Below, piece by piece: positions 17,688 to 27,233 of a stretch of 64,000 bases of DNA. The notes under the pieces are model-generated. The model saw only the letters and a list, made by a program, of their open reading frames with translations, did not search any database and was not told the DNA's origin. The stretch comes from Aminiphilus circumscriptus DSM 16581 (lineage in GTDB: Bacteria; Synergistota; Synergistia; Synergistales; Aminiphilaceae), in assembly GCF_000526375.1 (NCBI RefSeq), contig NZ_JAFY01000002.1, positions 62,001-126,000 of the forward strand, read 5' to 3'. Positions within the stretch are counted from its first letter, which is position 1; the number at the start of each line of letters is the position of its first letter. Both the position numbers and the translations under genes were made by a program.

Positions 17688-19102
17688 GTGAATTCCCGGG
17701 AACACCGTTCCTTTCTTCTGAAGATGGTCCAGGACTCCCTGAAGGAGATGACCTTTGCCAGGGCTCTTCCGGACCGCGCCTCCGTCACCGCCGAGGGGCT
17801 CCGGTGGAACGGCATACTCCAGGAGCCGCCTTATTTTCTCCTCGCCCTCGGCAAAGGGGCCCCGGAGATGGCCGCGGCCATGGCGGAACTCCTTCCGGAA
17901 CACCTGTTCCTGGGAGGGCTGGTGGTGACCAAGGACGGACATGGAGGACTCCTCATGGAAAAGGGGCACCCCTGGACGCTTTGTTCCTCCTTTCCCCAGG
18001 AGGCACCGCCGTCTCCGCCCCCCCTGGTGCTCCGCGAGACCGCGCATCCCATCACGGACGCCCGGGCCATCGCCGCCGCGGAAGAAGCGCTTCACCTCCT
18101 GAAGAACCTTCCGCTCCGCTGCACCGTCATCGTCCTTCTCTCCGGGGGCGGTTCGGCCCTCTTCGAACTTCCCAGACCACCATTGACGCTTGAGGATCTG
18201 GACGCGGCGAACCGTCTTCTCGTCACCTGCGGTGCCTCCATCACGGAGATCAATTGCGTGCGGAAACATCTCTCCGCCGTAAAGGGAGGCGGTCTCCTGC
18301 GGCATATCTTCCCCAGAAACTGCCTCTCCCTCCTCGTCTCGGACGTGGTGGGAGACCCCGTGGACGCCATCGCGTCGGGCCCCACCTCGGCGGACCCCAC
18401 CACCTTCGGGGATGCCCTGGATGTGTTGCGCCGTTACGATCTGGAGACAACTTTTCCTCCAAGGGCGCTCTCTCTGCTTCGGGAGGGACACCGTGCCGCC
18501 GCGGAAGACATGGACACTCCGGGCTTTCCCCGGGAATCCCTCGAAGAGACCGTCAAGAACACCGCCTCTTTCGCCGTCACCACCGAGGTGGTGCTGGGCA
18601 ATCGGGCATTGCTGGACAATCTCGGCCGCCGCCTCGCCCAGGCCGGGCTGCACACGCTGCATCTCTCCACCTTCGTCTCCGGCGAGGCCCGGGAAGTGGG
18701 ACGTTTTCTCGCCGACATAGCCCGTGAAATCCGCGCCTCTGGCAAGCCCGTCCCTCTTCCCGCGGCGGTCCTCACCGGGGGTGAGACGGTGGTGACGCTC
18801 CGAGGCAGGGGCAGGGGGGGCCGAATCAGGAGACGGCGCTGGCCTTCGCCATCGCGGCCCGGGACCTCCCCGGAGTCACCCTGCTCTCCCTCGATTCGGA
18901 CGGCACGGACGGCCCCACCGACGCCGCCGGGGGCATCACCGACGGGGGGAGTTTCGCCCGCATGCACGCCGACGGAATCGACCCGTGGAAGGCCCTTGCG
19001 GACAACGACGCCTATGCGGCCCTCGACGCGGCGGGAGATCTCCTCCGCCTCGGCCCCACGGGGACGAACCTGAACGACTGTCGGGTACTCCTGGTGGAAT
19101 GA
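17688..19102 (+). CDS. Glycerate 2-kinase (MOFRL/DUF4147 family), frameshifted near the C-terminus
   Basis: GTG start at 17688 behind GAGGTG. The N-terminal DUF4147 domain is intact ([35 protein letters not shown]). At the G7 run 18814-18820 the frame is lost; the original frame reads an Arg/Ser/Pro-rich tail to 19073. One extra G would give [12 protein letters not shown] and then [14 protein letters not shown], the conserved MOFRL end, stopping at 19102. So the true gene very probably spans 17688-19102. Whether this is a sequencing error, a pseudogene or a phase-variable run cannot be told. The family phosphorylates glycerate to 2-phosphoglycerate. Confidence 0.85.
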
Positions 19103-19276
19103 CGTCCGAAAAACTTCCGCTTTGTGGTATAACCGAAAAATATCTCCGGAGTGGAGAAATATCCTTCTTTCGGAGAGGAGAGAATGTGCGCAACCGGCTC
19201 CGGCCGCTGCAGAACGTGTCGTGTCTTCGATTCAAGAAGAACAAGAGAACGTGTCCACAGAAAGGAGTTTTCCACA

Positions 19277-20470
19277 GTGCTTGAACGAATCCGTGCCCGG
19301 GCGCGGGAACTCGCCCCGGAGATCGCCTCCTGGAGACACCATTTCCACGCCCATCCCGAACTCTCCTTCGAAGAGACGGAGACCACCCGCAGGGTGGTGG
19401 AGTTGCTCCGCTCCTTCGGCTACGAAAACCTCCGGATCGGCACGGCGGGGCTTCCCACCGGAGTCGTGGCCGACCTTAATCCGGACAAACCCGGACGGTG
19501 CCATGCGCTGAGGGCCGACATGGATGCCCTTCCCATGACCGAGGAGGGAACATGCCCCTACCGCTCGACAAACCCCAAGGCCATGCATGCCTGCGGGCAC
19601 GACGCACATGTGGCGATGCTCCTCGGCGCGGCCAGAATTCTCAAGGAAATGGAAGAGGACCTTCCCGGGCGGGTACGCCTGCTCTTCCAGCCTTCGGAGG
19701 AGTCACCCCACCGCAGCGGCGCCCGGGCGATGATCGCCGAAAACGCTCTGGCCGGAGTGGACACCATCTCGGGCGTGCACGTCTGGTCACCTCTCGAAAG
19801 CGGCACGCTGGGCTACCGTACCGGCCCTCTCATGGCCTCGGCGGATCAATGGGAGTGCACCATTGAAGGAAAAGGAGGGCACGGAGCACTTCCCCATCAG
19901 GCGGTGGATCCCGTCGTGGCCGCCTCCCTGCTCGTGAACGCACTCCAGACCATCGTGAGCCGCGAACTCAACCCCCTGGATACGGCGGTTCTCACCGTGG
20001 GCAAAATCGAGGCGGGCACCACCTTCAACATCATTCCCGACAGGGCGGAAATGATGGGGACCGTGCGCACCCTCGACCAGGGCGTGCGAAAGGACATTCA
20101 GGTCCGCATGCGACGCATCGTGGAGGGACTCTGCGAAACAATGCGCTGCAAGGCCGATTTCCGCTATAAGGAAGTCCTGCCTCCGACGGTAAACGCCCCC
20201 GGTCTCGCAGCGAAAGCGGCGACCCTGGCAAAAACCCTCTTCGGAGAGGACAACGTCCTTGAGATCCCTCCCGTCATGGCCTCGGAGGACATGAGCCTGT
20301 ACCTGGAAAAAATCCCCGGGGTCTTTCTGTTCCTCGGCACGGGCAATGCCGCGAAGGGACTTACGCAGGCGCATCACCATCCCCGTTTCGACGTGGACGA
20401 CGACGTTCTTCCCCTGGGCGTCTCTCTCCATTGTCTTCTGGCCTGGGCGTCCCTGGCCGGCGCGCTGTAA
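19277..20470 (+). CDS. M20D-family amidohydrolase / aminoacylase
   Basis: 397 aa. The M20D motifs are complete: RHHFHAHPELSFEE, ALRADMDALPM, HACGHDAHVAMLLG with the metal-binding Cys and His, the PSEES glutamate and the late HHPRFD. Such enzymes cleave N-acyl amino acids or small peptides in the cytosol, here probably for amino acid catabolism. GTG 19277 was chosen because AAAGGAG lies nine bases upstream and the length matches the family; the frame is open to 19151 but that part looks non-protein-like. It stands alone, with a possible -10 TATAAC at 19128-19133. Confidence 0.9.
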   Translation: MLERIRARARELAPEIASWRHHFHAHPELSFEETETTRRVVELLRSFGYENLRIGTAGLPTGVVADLNPDKPGRCHALRADMDALPMTEEGTCPYRSTNPKAMHACGHDAHVAMLLGAARILKEMEEDLPGRVRLLFQPSEESPHRSGARAMIAENALAGVDTISGVHVWSPLESGTLGYRTGPLMASADQWECTIEGKGGHGALPHQAVDPVVAASLLVNALQTIVSRELNPLDTAVLTVGKIEAGTTFNIIPDRAEMMGTVRTLDQGVRKDIQVRMRRIVEGLCETMRCKADFRYKEVLPPTVNAPGLAAKAATLAKTLFGEDNVLEIPPVMASEDMSLYLEKIPGVFLFLGTGNAAKGLTQAHHHPRFDVDDDVLPLGVSLHCLLAWASLAGAL

Positions 20471-20546
20471 AGGCCGAAACGGTCGTACCCACGGAGCGCA
20501 CGCGCCTCGGCGCTCCGCATTTCCATACTTTCTGGAAGAAGAACGC

Positions 20547-20575
20547 TTGTGCGGTGAACGCGGAATTTCTATAAT
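20547..20575 (+). promoter_or_regulatory. Promoter of the HDOD / PAS-GGDEF pair
   Basis: TTGTGC and a perfect TATAAT separated by 17 bp, ~80 bp before the TTG start of the HDOD gene. Confidence 0.6.
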
Positions 20576-20658
20576 GATGTTGCTCGTCACCGTTCTTTGT
20601 CGCAAGAGCGCCTTCCTAGAGTCCGAACGGGCAAGGCGCACGAGGGGAGGGACGAACC

Positions 20659-21921
20659 TTGGGCACCGTCCGCGTGGATGATCTCAAATCGGGCATGACG
20701 CTTGCAAAACCCGTCGTCGCTCCGAACGGACGCTTTCTTCTTCCCGAGGGAGCGGTCCTCAAGGACAAGAACATCCAGGTCTTCAAGATCTGGGGTGTCA
20801 CCGAAGCACATGTGGTGGGACACGACCAGGAACGAATCGAGGAACAAAGCATCGCCCGCTTCAGTCCCGAGCATCTTCGCCTCGCCGAGGCACATCTGGC
20901 CGTGCGTTTTCCCCAAAACGTCGCCGAATCGCACTTTCTTGCGGAGACACATCGTCTCTGCCTTCTCCGTCTGGCGGAACACCTCGCGGAGGGACGCCCG
21001 CTTCCGGAGCAGCCGCCACTTCCGGAGACACCCGTTCAGAAAACACGGGGTGCCTCGAGGAAAACACTTTCCCTTCAGGAGCTGGTGGAAGGCGAGGTGC
21101 AGCTCGCGTCCTTTCCGGACGTGTATTTTCGCATTCAGGAGGTTCTGGAGGACGCCCGGAGTTCCGCAAGCCACATCGCCGACGTGGTGAGCGAGGACAC
21201 GAGCCTCACGGCGAAGCTTCTCAAGCTGGTGAACAGCTCCTTCTACGGTTTTCCCTCCCGTATCGAGTCCATCTCCCGGGCGGTGGCCCTCATCGGCACC
21301 AACGAACTTTCCACTCTCGCCCTGGGAATTTCCGTGGTGCACTGCTTTCGAAACATTCCGCCCTCGGTGTTCGACATGAAATCCTTCTGGCAGCATTCCG
21401 TGGCGTGCGGCGTCTTCTCCCGCATTCTGGCTCGGGAAAAATCGGGGCTCTCGGAGGAACGTCTCTTCGTGGCGGGACTTCTGCACGATGTGGGGCGCCT
21501 CGTCCTCGCCCGGAGCAGGCCACGCCAGCTCGCCCAGGCCATGGCGCTGAGCCGGAAGAAACGCATTCCGCTCTTCGAGGCGGAGCGGGAAATCCTCGAC
21601 TTCGACCATACCCAGGTGGGAGGGCTGCTGCTCAGGACCTGGAAAATTCCGGGCGCCCTGGAAACGCTGGTGCGGTTTCACCACGCACCTCTTTCGGCGC
21701 ATCCCGCCGCGGAGGCGGCGGTGGTGAACATCGCCGATGCGCTGGCCATCTCCCTCGCCATCGGCGGCAGCGGTTCCTTTTACGTCCCCTTCACGGACGA
21801 CGAGGTCTGGGGCACGCTCCATCTTTCTCCAAGCGTACTCTCTCCCACCGTCGCCCAGGCGGAACGTCAGATCAAAGAGATCACCGATCTCTTTCTCTCC
21901 TCCGAGGCCGTGGAAGAATGA
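20659..21921 (+). CDS. HDOD-domain signalling protein
   Basis: 420 aa. The first ~60 residues (DLKSGMTLAKPV...RFLLPEGAVLKDKNIQ...KIWGV) resemble the DUF3391-like segment found before HD-GYP domains. After a Pro-rich linker (~115-140) comes the HDOD domain (~150-350), including LKLVNSSFYG and GLLHDVGRLVL, where the HD pair is retained. HDOD proteins act in two-component and c-di-GMP networks; a phosphodiesterase role is not proven for them. The start is TTG at 20659 behind GGGGAGGG. Its stop overlaps the ATG of the diguanylate cyclase gene, so the two are made together. Confidence 0.85.
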   Translation: MGTVRVDDLKSGMTLAKPVVAPNGRFLLPEGAVLKDKNIQVFKIWGVTEAHVVGHDQERIEEQSIARFSPEHLRLAEAHLAVRFPQNVAESHFLAETHRLCLLRLAEHLAEGRPLPEQPPLPETPVQKTRGASRKTLSLQELVEGEVQLASFPDVYFRIQEVLEDARSSASHIADVVSEDTSLTAKLLKLVNSSFYGFPSRIESISRAVALIGTNELSTLALGISVVHCFRNIPPSVFDMKSFWQHSVACGVFSRILAREKSGLSEERLFVAGLLHDVGRLVLARSRPRQLAQAMALSRKKRIPLFEAEREILDFDHTQVGGLLLRTWKIPGALETLVRFHHAPLSAHPAAEAAVVNIADALAISLAIGGSGSFYVPFTDDEVWGTLHLSPSVLSPTVAQAERQIKEITDLFLSSEAVEE

Positions 21922-24464
21922 CCCGCGAGACGGGCGAGCGGCGCGAATCCGCACTTCGCGAGGAGATTCCGGAGAAACACCTGTCCGACTCCTCCACGCC
22001 TCAGAAAGGACGGGGAAAGAAAACGGCGCCTCCCCTTTCTCCGGAGGAACGCCTTGCCATCTACGCGGAGGAGAGGCGCGCCGCCCTCGAAGCCCTGGGC
22101 GTCGCCGCGTCCCTCGCCCGCTTCGACACCGGCACGAGCCGTCTGGAGGATCTCCGAACAATTTTGAAGGAAACCGAAAACCGGGCGAACATGCTCGTTC
22201 GTTTCAAGGCACTGGCGTTCTACCTGGTGGACGAATCGGATTCCAGCTTTTACCAGGCCTATTGCAGCGATCTCCTGTGGGAGCGATTCTTCGAGGAGGA
22301 ACTGCAGCCCCTCATCGACGACCGCACCTTCGCCTGGGCCATCTCCCGGGAGCGGTGCGTCATCGTCTCTTCGAAAAAACGCACGGAGCGTCTGCTCCTC
22401 CATGTCCTCGCAACCCCCTCCCGCACGCGGGGAATGTTCGTGGCCGTCCTCGATCAGGACAAGAAAACCATCCGGGACCACTCCCTCTCCCTCCTGTCGG
22501 TGGTGATGTTCACCGCCGCCGCGGCGCTGGAGAGCTTTTTCCTCTATAAGAACGTGCGGGAGCTGAACGCCAAGCTGGTCTCCCACATCCAGCACCTGGA
22601 GACCACTGAGAAGGAACTCGCCCGCTACCGCAACCGCCTCGAGGAAGAGGTGGGGGAACGCACGGTGGAACTGCAGAAGACAAACCGGCGCCTCCGGGAG
22701 GAGATCCGGCAGCATCAGGAGGCGGAACGCGCTCTCGCCGAGAGCCGTGAGCGCTTTCGGGCTCTCGTGGAACATTCCTCCGACGTGGTGTGGGAGATGG
22801 ACGGAGAAGGGCGTTTCACCTACGTGAGCCCCAAGATCGAGGAACTTCTGGGCATTCCTCCCGAAGCGGTCCTCGGCATGTGTTTCTGCGACACGTTCGA
22901 CTGCGGTGAAGAGGAGCGGGAGCGGTTCCGCATCGGTCTGGAGAACCTCAAAAAGCGCGGAGCTCCTTTCACGCAAGTGGAATGCGCATGGCGCGCCGCG
23001 GACGGTCGGCGCTTCTTCTTCGAGGCGAGCGGCCAGCCCTTTTTCGATGAGGTGGGAACGCTTGCGGGATACCGAGGCGTCAGCCGGGACGTGACGGAAA
23101 CCAAAAAGGCTCTGGAACAAATAACGTTCCAGGCGACACACGACCCGCTCACGTCGCTTCCTAACCGTGCACTCTTCGCGGACAGGCTCAACATGGCCCT
23201 CGCTCTTGCGCGGCGCAAGAACGAACTGGTGGCGGTGTTCTTCCTCGACCTCGACGGATTCAAGACCGTGAACGACTCCCTGGGACACGATGTGGGAGAC
23301 CGCCTTCTCGTTGCCGTGGCGAACCGTCTTCGGGAACAGATCCGGGACATGGACACGGTGTCCCGGATGGGAGGCGACGAGTTCACCTTCATTTTTCCCG
23401 GAGTGCACGACCGGGCCGAAACGGCCCGCATCGCCGAGCGAATTCTCGCCGCAGTGGCGGAGGAAATCCGCCTGGAAAGCGAGGAGAGCACCCCTCCGCT
23501 CGACATCTCCGTGACGGCGAGCATGGGCATCGCCCTCTTTCCCTGGGACGGAGAGGACGTACAGACCCTGATGAAGCGCGCCGACGCGGCCCTGTACCGG
23601 GCAAAGGTGCTCGGGCGCAACGCCTACCGTTTCTGGAACGCTCACGAGACGGAGGTCTTCGGGGAGATCGTGGACGATGCGATGATGCGCAAACGTCTGG
23701 AAGAGCACCTTCAGGAGACACGGGGATTCCTCGAGGCCGTTCTCAACGCCGTAGGACATCCCATTTTCATGAAGAACGAGGAGCGCCGCTACGTCCTCGC
23801 CAACGATGCCTATTGCCGCTGGATCGGGCGCCCGCGGGAGGAAATCCTGGGAAAGTCCCCTGAGGATCTCTTTCCTGCCGAGGACGCGGCGGCCTTTTCC
23901 GAGACGGACCTGCGAATTCTCGAAACGGGGGAGTCCATCACCGCGGAAGAGAGGATCGCCGTAAAAACCGGAGCGGACGGTAAACCCAGGACGGTGCTCA
24001 TCTCAAAGTCCCCCTACACCGACGCAAAGGGGCGGCGCTACGTGGTGGGCAGCATCCTGGACATCACGGGCAGAAAGGCCGCGGAAGATCTTCTCTCCCT
24101 CGGCGAGCAGGATTTCCGCGCCATCTTCGACCAGGCGGCGAATCCCATGGTGATCCTCGCTCCGGAGGGACACTTTCTCGCGGTGAACAGCGCAACCCTC
24201 CGAAACCTGGGCTACACACGGGAGGAGTTTCTCCGCCTCACGCCAAGGGATCTCGTTCCCGAGGGCCATCACTGCCTTTCTCCGGAGAACCTCGCCGTGG
24301 TCTGTACCAAGGGAAGCCTCACCTACGAAACGGTGCAGCGGAGACGAGACGGCACACTCGTCCCCGTGGAGATGCACGCCGCCCGCATCGTCTTCGAGGG
24401 CAAACCCGCCGTGCTTGCCCTCAACCGCTTCCTGAAGGAAGACGGCAACAGGAACGAACCATGA
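21918..24464 (+). CDS. Diguanylate cyclase with PAS domains before and after GGDEF
   Basis: 848 aa. Layout: a soluble N-terminal region with a possible GAF-like fold (~60-205), a coiled coil (~215-280), PAS (~280-395), GGDEF (~405-575), then two further PAS domains (~600-725 and ~735-845). The catalytic motif is a canonical GGDEF at 485-489, and the product-inhibition site RxxD is present as RDMD at 476-479. There is no membrane segment, so it is cytosolic. ATG 21918 overlaps the HDOD stop (ATGA). A GGDEF domain in the middle with PAS domains behind it is uncommon. Confidence 0.88.
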   Translation: MTRETGERRESALREEIPEKHLSDSSTPQKGRGKKTAPPLSPEERLAIYAEERRAALEALGVAASLARFDTGTSRLEDLRTILKETENRANMLVRFKALAFYLVDESDSSFYQAYCSDLLWERFFEEELQPLIDDRTFAWAISRERCVIVSSKKRTERLLLHVLATPSRTRGMFVAVLDQDKKTIRDHSLSLLSVVMFTAAAALESFFLYKNVRELNAKLVSHIQHLETTEKELARYRNRLEEEVGERTVELQKTNRRLREEIRQHQEAERALAESRERFRALVEHSSDVVWEMDGEGRFTYVSPKIEELLGIPPEAVLGMCFCDTFDCGEEERERFRIGLENLKKRGAPFTQVECAWRAADGRRFFFEASGQPFFDEVGTLAGYRGVSRDVTETKKALEQITFQATHDPLTSLPNRALFADRLNMALALARRKNELVAVFFLDLDGFKTVNDSLGHDVGDRLLVAVANRLREQIRDMDTVSRMGGDEFTFIFPGVHDRAETARIAERILAAVAEEIRLESEESTPPLDISVTASMGIALFPWDGEDVQTLMKRADAALYRAKVLGRNAYRFWNAHETEVFGEIVDDAMMRKRLEEHLQETRGFLEAVLNAVGHPIFMKNEERRYVLANDAYCRWIGRPREEILGKSPEDLFPAEDAAAFSETDLRILETGESITAEERIAVKTGADGKPRTVLISKSPYTDAKGRRYVVGSILDITGRKAAEDLLSLGEQDFRAIFDQAANPMVILAPEGHFLAVNSATLRNLGYTREEFLRLTPRDLVPEGHHCLSPENLAVVCTKGSLTYETVQRRRDGTLVPVEMHAARIVFEGKPAVLALNRFLKEDGNRNEP

Positions 24465-24503
24465 ACATCGGGGACACCTCGCGTCGCGAAGCATCCCCGA
24501 TGT
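24465..24503. terminator. Hairpin between convergent genes
   Basis: A 10-bp stem (ACATCGGGGA / TCCCCGATGT) with an inner TCGCG-T-CGCGA stem starts at the last base of the PAS/GGDEF stop. There is no T-run, so termination strength is doubtful; it could serve both strands. Confidence 0.45.
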
Positions 24504-24580
24504 CGCACGAATCCCGTAAACCTTCCTTTCCGCACCGGCGCGGCAGTTCCTTCCGCCCCGGTGTGGCGCGCTCCCTTCGC

Positions 24581-25822
24581 TCAGGCGCCGTCGCCCCCGA
24601 GCACCGCCAGAGCGTTCGCCACCGTGACGGCCACCCCCACGGGGAGGCAGGCCGGATCGATGTCGAAGTGCGGATTGTGCCCCTCCACGACGAGCCCCTT
24701 CTTCCGGTTCGCCGAACCGAGGCGGAAGAAGGCCCCCGGAACGGCCCGGGCGAAATAGGCGAAATCCTCCACGCCGAGGCTCGCCGTCTCCAACACCTCC
24801 ACGTTCTCCGGTCCCAGCAGGCGCGCTCCCGACGTCGCCACCAGGTCCACGAGAGCCCGGTCGTTCAGGAGGGGTACGTACCCCTCCTGGCGGCGAACCT
24901 CCGCGCTTCCGCCGAGTCCTTCCGCCACGGTTTTCACCACCTCCGCCACCCGAGCGTTCACCTTTTCCCGCGTCTCCGGCAGGAGGGTCCGCACCGTGGC
25001 CTCCATCTCCACCCGGTCGGCGATGACGTTCCGGGCCGAACCGCCCCGGATCACCCCCACGGTGACCACCGCGCTGTCCCGGGGATCCACGTTCCGGCTC
25101 ACCACCGACTGAAGCGCCGTCAGCACATACCCCGCGATGGCCACGGCATCGACTCCTCCGTGCGGATAAGCCCCGTGGGAGGAGCATCCCCGGAGCACAA
25201 TGTCCAGCGCGTCCGAGGCGGCGCACATCTGGCCGTACCTCACGCCGATGCGTCCCGCCTCCAGCTCGGGGCAGACGTGGAGTCCAAAGACCGCGTCCAC
25301 TTTGGGGTTCTCCAGTACCCCCTCCCGGATCATGGGCTCCGCGCCGCCGTCGGACTCCTCCGCGGGCTGGAAGAGAAACTTCACCGTCCCGGAAAAACGG
25401 TCCCGCAGTTCCGCGAGCAGACGAGCCGCGCCGAGGAGGATCGCCGTATGGGCATCGTGTCCGCAGGCGTGCATCACCCCCGGCGTCCGCGACGCATAGG
25501 GCACGTCATTTTCCTCCTGAATCGGCAGCGCATCCATATCCGCCCGGAGCGCCACCACCCGGGGAGCACCGCCCGAAGAAGGCGCGGTCCCCTCCAGCAC
25601 ACCGAGCACGCCCGTCCGGGCGACGGTGCGGCAGGAAATGCCCAGTTTTTCCAGCTCCTCCCGCACACGACGGCTCGTTCGAACCTCCGCGAACCCCAGC
25701 TCCGGATGGGCGTGGAACTCCTCGCGGAGACCCCGCACCCATTCCGCCAGTTCCCGGGCCCTCCCGAGCAGGCCGAAAGCCGTATCCTCCACGACAGTGC
25801 TCTCCATTTTTCCATCCGTCAT
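24581..25822 (-). CDS. M20D-family amidohydrolase / dipeptidase-like
   Basis: About 413 aa. Same family as the protein at 19277 but clearly diverged. Motifs: LREEFHAHPELGF, ALRADMDALPI, MHACGHDAHTAILLG, PAEES, and the late GHNPHFDID. The start is uncertain: ATGs at 25846, 25831 and 25822 all crowd around GAGGAGG; 25822 gives a usable 11-base spacing, the others almost none. It lies ~65 bp downstream of the dipeptide epimerase on the same strand, so it may cleave the epimerised dipeptide or another N-acyl amino acid. That link is inference. Confidence 0.87.
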   Translation of the reverse strand: MTDGKMESTVVEDTAFGLLGRARELAEWVRGLREEFHAHPELGFAEVRTSRRVREELEKLGISCRTVARTGVLGVLEGTAPSSGGAPRVVALRADMDALPIQEENDVPYASRTPGVMHACGHDAHTAILLGAARLLAELRDRFSGTVKFLFQPAEESDGGAEPMIREGVLENPKVDAVFGLHVCPELEAGRIGVRYGQMCAASDALDIVLRGCSSHGAYPHGGVDAVAIAGYVLTALQSVVSRNVDPRDSAVVTVGVIRGGSARNVIADRVEMEATVRTLLPETREKVNARVAEVVKTVAEGLGGSAEVRRQEGYVPLLNDRALVDLVATSGARLLGPENVEVLETASLGVEDFAYFARAVPGAFFRLGSANRKKGLVVEGHNPHFDIDPACLPVGVAVTVANALAVLGGDGA

Positions 25823-25887
25823 CTCCGACATCGCCTCCTCAAACATCCTCCCAGAAGAACGCCGCAGCGCCCCTCTGCATCGATGCG

Positions 25888-26982
25888 TCAGTGCCACACC
25901 ACGTTCCGGATCTCACGAAACCCGAGCCCCGGCCCTTCGCCGAGGAGAATACGGGGACCGTCGCAGGTGATGCCTCCCTCCACGGGATCCTCCGCGCAGA
26001 GATCCGGCGTGTCCAGATCGATCCGGGTGATGCAGGGACAGGCCGCCGCCACGTGCGCCGCGGCGGTGACGCTCAATTTGGTCTCCATCATGCTGCCGAT
26101 CATGGCCTCCACGCCGAAGCTCTCCGCCACCGCCGCGATCTGGAGCGCCCGGCGAATGCCGCCGCTCTTCATGAGCTTGATGTTCACCAGATCCGCCGCA
26201 CCCTCCGCCAGAATGCGCGCCGCATCCCGTGGAGAATACACGGACTCGTCGGCCAGAACCGGCACGGACACGGCGTTCCGGACGAGCTTCATTCCCTCGA
26301 TGTCCTCCGCGGGAACAGGCTGTTCCACCAGCTCCAGGTTCGGATCGGTCTCCTCCAGCTTCCGGAGGATGCGCACCGCCTCCTTGGGGTTCCACCCCTG
26401 GTTTGCGTCGAGCCGAAAGGCGACACCAGGCCCCACCGCATCCCGGATGGCGGTGATGCGCACCAGGTCCAGAGCCGGATTCTTTCCCACCTTGAGCTTG
26501 AGGATACGGAACCCCCGGCGCACCGCCTCGAGGCTGTCCGCCACCATCACCTCCGGTGTATCGACGCTGATGGTGAGGTCCGTTTCGAGTTCCCGTCGCC
26601 CGCTGCCGAGCAGGCGGGCCAAAGGCGCTCCGTACCGCTGCCCCCAGAGATCGTGGAGCGCCATGTCGAGCGCCGCCTTGGGAGACGAATTGTGCACGAG
26701 GCTTTTGTCCAGCCGGCGGAGGAGATCGTCCAGATCCTCCACGTCCCTCCCCAGAAGAAGGGGTTTCAGGTGGTCCTCCAGCGCCGCGACGATGCTTCCC
26801 CGGATATCGCCGGTGATGACCGCCGTGGGCGGCGCCTCGCCGTATCCCACATGCCCCGCGTCCGTCTCCAGGCGCACGACGATGTCCTCCACGGAGCGCA
26901 CTTCCCGCAGCGCCGTCCGGAAAGGTTTCTTCAACGGCACTGACAGAGTTCCCAACCGCATGTCGGTGATCCGCACTTCCAT
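25888..26982 (-). CDS. Dipeptide (L-Ala-D/L-Glu) epimerase, enolase superfamily
   Basis: 364 aa. The muconate-lactonising subgroup set is complete: KxK at K162/K164, metal ligands D192 (DANQGW), E220 (VEQP) and D245 (ADESV), and the second catalytic lysine K269. The DxD signature near the C-terminus (D322-L-D324) marks the dipeptide epimerases that act on L-Ala-D/L-Glu and related dipeptides. ATG 26982 follows GAGGAGG by four bases. It converts murein-derived L-Ala-D-Glu to L-Ala-L-Glu, which fits the peptide importer and YkfC-like endopeptidase at the left end. Specificity for other dipeptides remains possible. Confidence 0.88.
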   Translation of the reverse strand: MEVRITDMRLGTLSVPLKKPFRTALREVRSVEDIVVRLETDAGHVGYGEAPPTAVITGDIRGSIVAALEDHLKPLLLGRDVEDLDDLLRRLDKSLVHNSSPKAALDMALHDLWGQRYGAPLARLLGSGRRELETDLTISVDTPEVMVADSLEAVRRGFRILKLKVGKNPALDLVRITAIRDAVGPGVAFRLDANQGWNPKEAVRILRKLEETDPNLELVEQPVPAEDIEGMKLVRNAVSVPVLADESVYSPRDAARILAEGAADLVNIKLMKSGGIRRALQIAAVAESFGVEAMIGSMMETKLSVTAAAHVAAACPCITRIDLDTPDLCAEDPVEGGITCDGPRILLGEGPGLGFREIRNVVWH

Positions 26983-27139
26983 CGCACCTCCTCGAAAGCC
27001 ATAGAAAAAATCGTTCCCGTCACCGCTGTCGCATGTTCGCCCTCCGCAGCATACACGAAAAATGGCCTTTCGGTCCGGAAAGGTGCGACGCTTCTCACAA
27101 AAGAAGCCTCTTTCCCTGCGGGACTGCGACCAATTCATC

Positions 27140-27168
27140 TTGCATGACTCCGGAGAACAGGATAGCAT
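27140..27168 (+). promoter_or_regulatory. Promoter of the HisKA_2-type kinase gene
   Basis: TTGCAT and TAGCAT separated by 17 bp, ~65 bp before the chosen ATG. Confidence 0.45.
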
Positions 27169-27185
27169 GAAATTCCAGGATGTCC

Positions 27186-27204
27186 GGCCTGCCCAAGGCA
27201 GGCC
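27186..27204 (+). promoter_or_regulatory. Perfect hairpin in the kinase 5' leader
   Basis: GGCCTGCC-CAA-GGCAGGCC, an 8-bp stem with a 3-base loop, ends 17 bases before the AAAAGGAGG ribosome binding site. It may modulate translation; function is unknown. Confidence 0.4.
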
Positions 27205-27233
27205 GCAGGCACGGGGAAAAGGAGGTGCGGGAG

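Noticed and set aside
21405-21917. Extension of the PAS/GGDEF protein upstream to 21405
   Set aside because: The frame is a shadow inside the HDOD gene; the ATG at 21918 overlaps the HDOD stop in the standard ATGA form.
24461-27004. 847-codon plus-strand frame opposite the M20 and epimerase genes
   Set aside because: Antisense shadow; the minus-strand genes have full catalytic motif sets.
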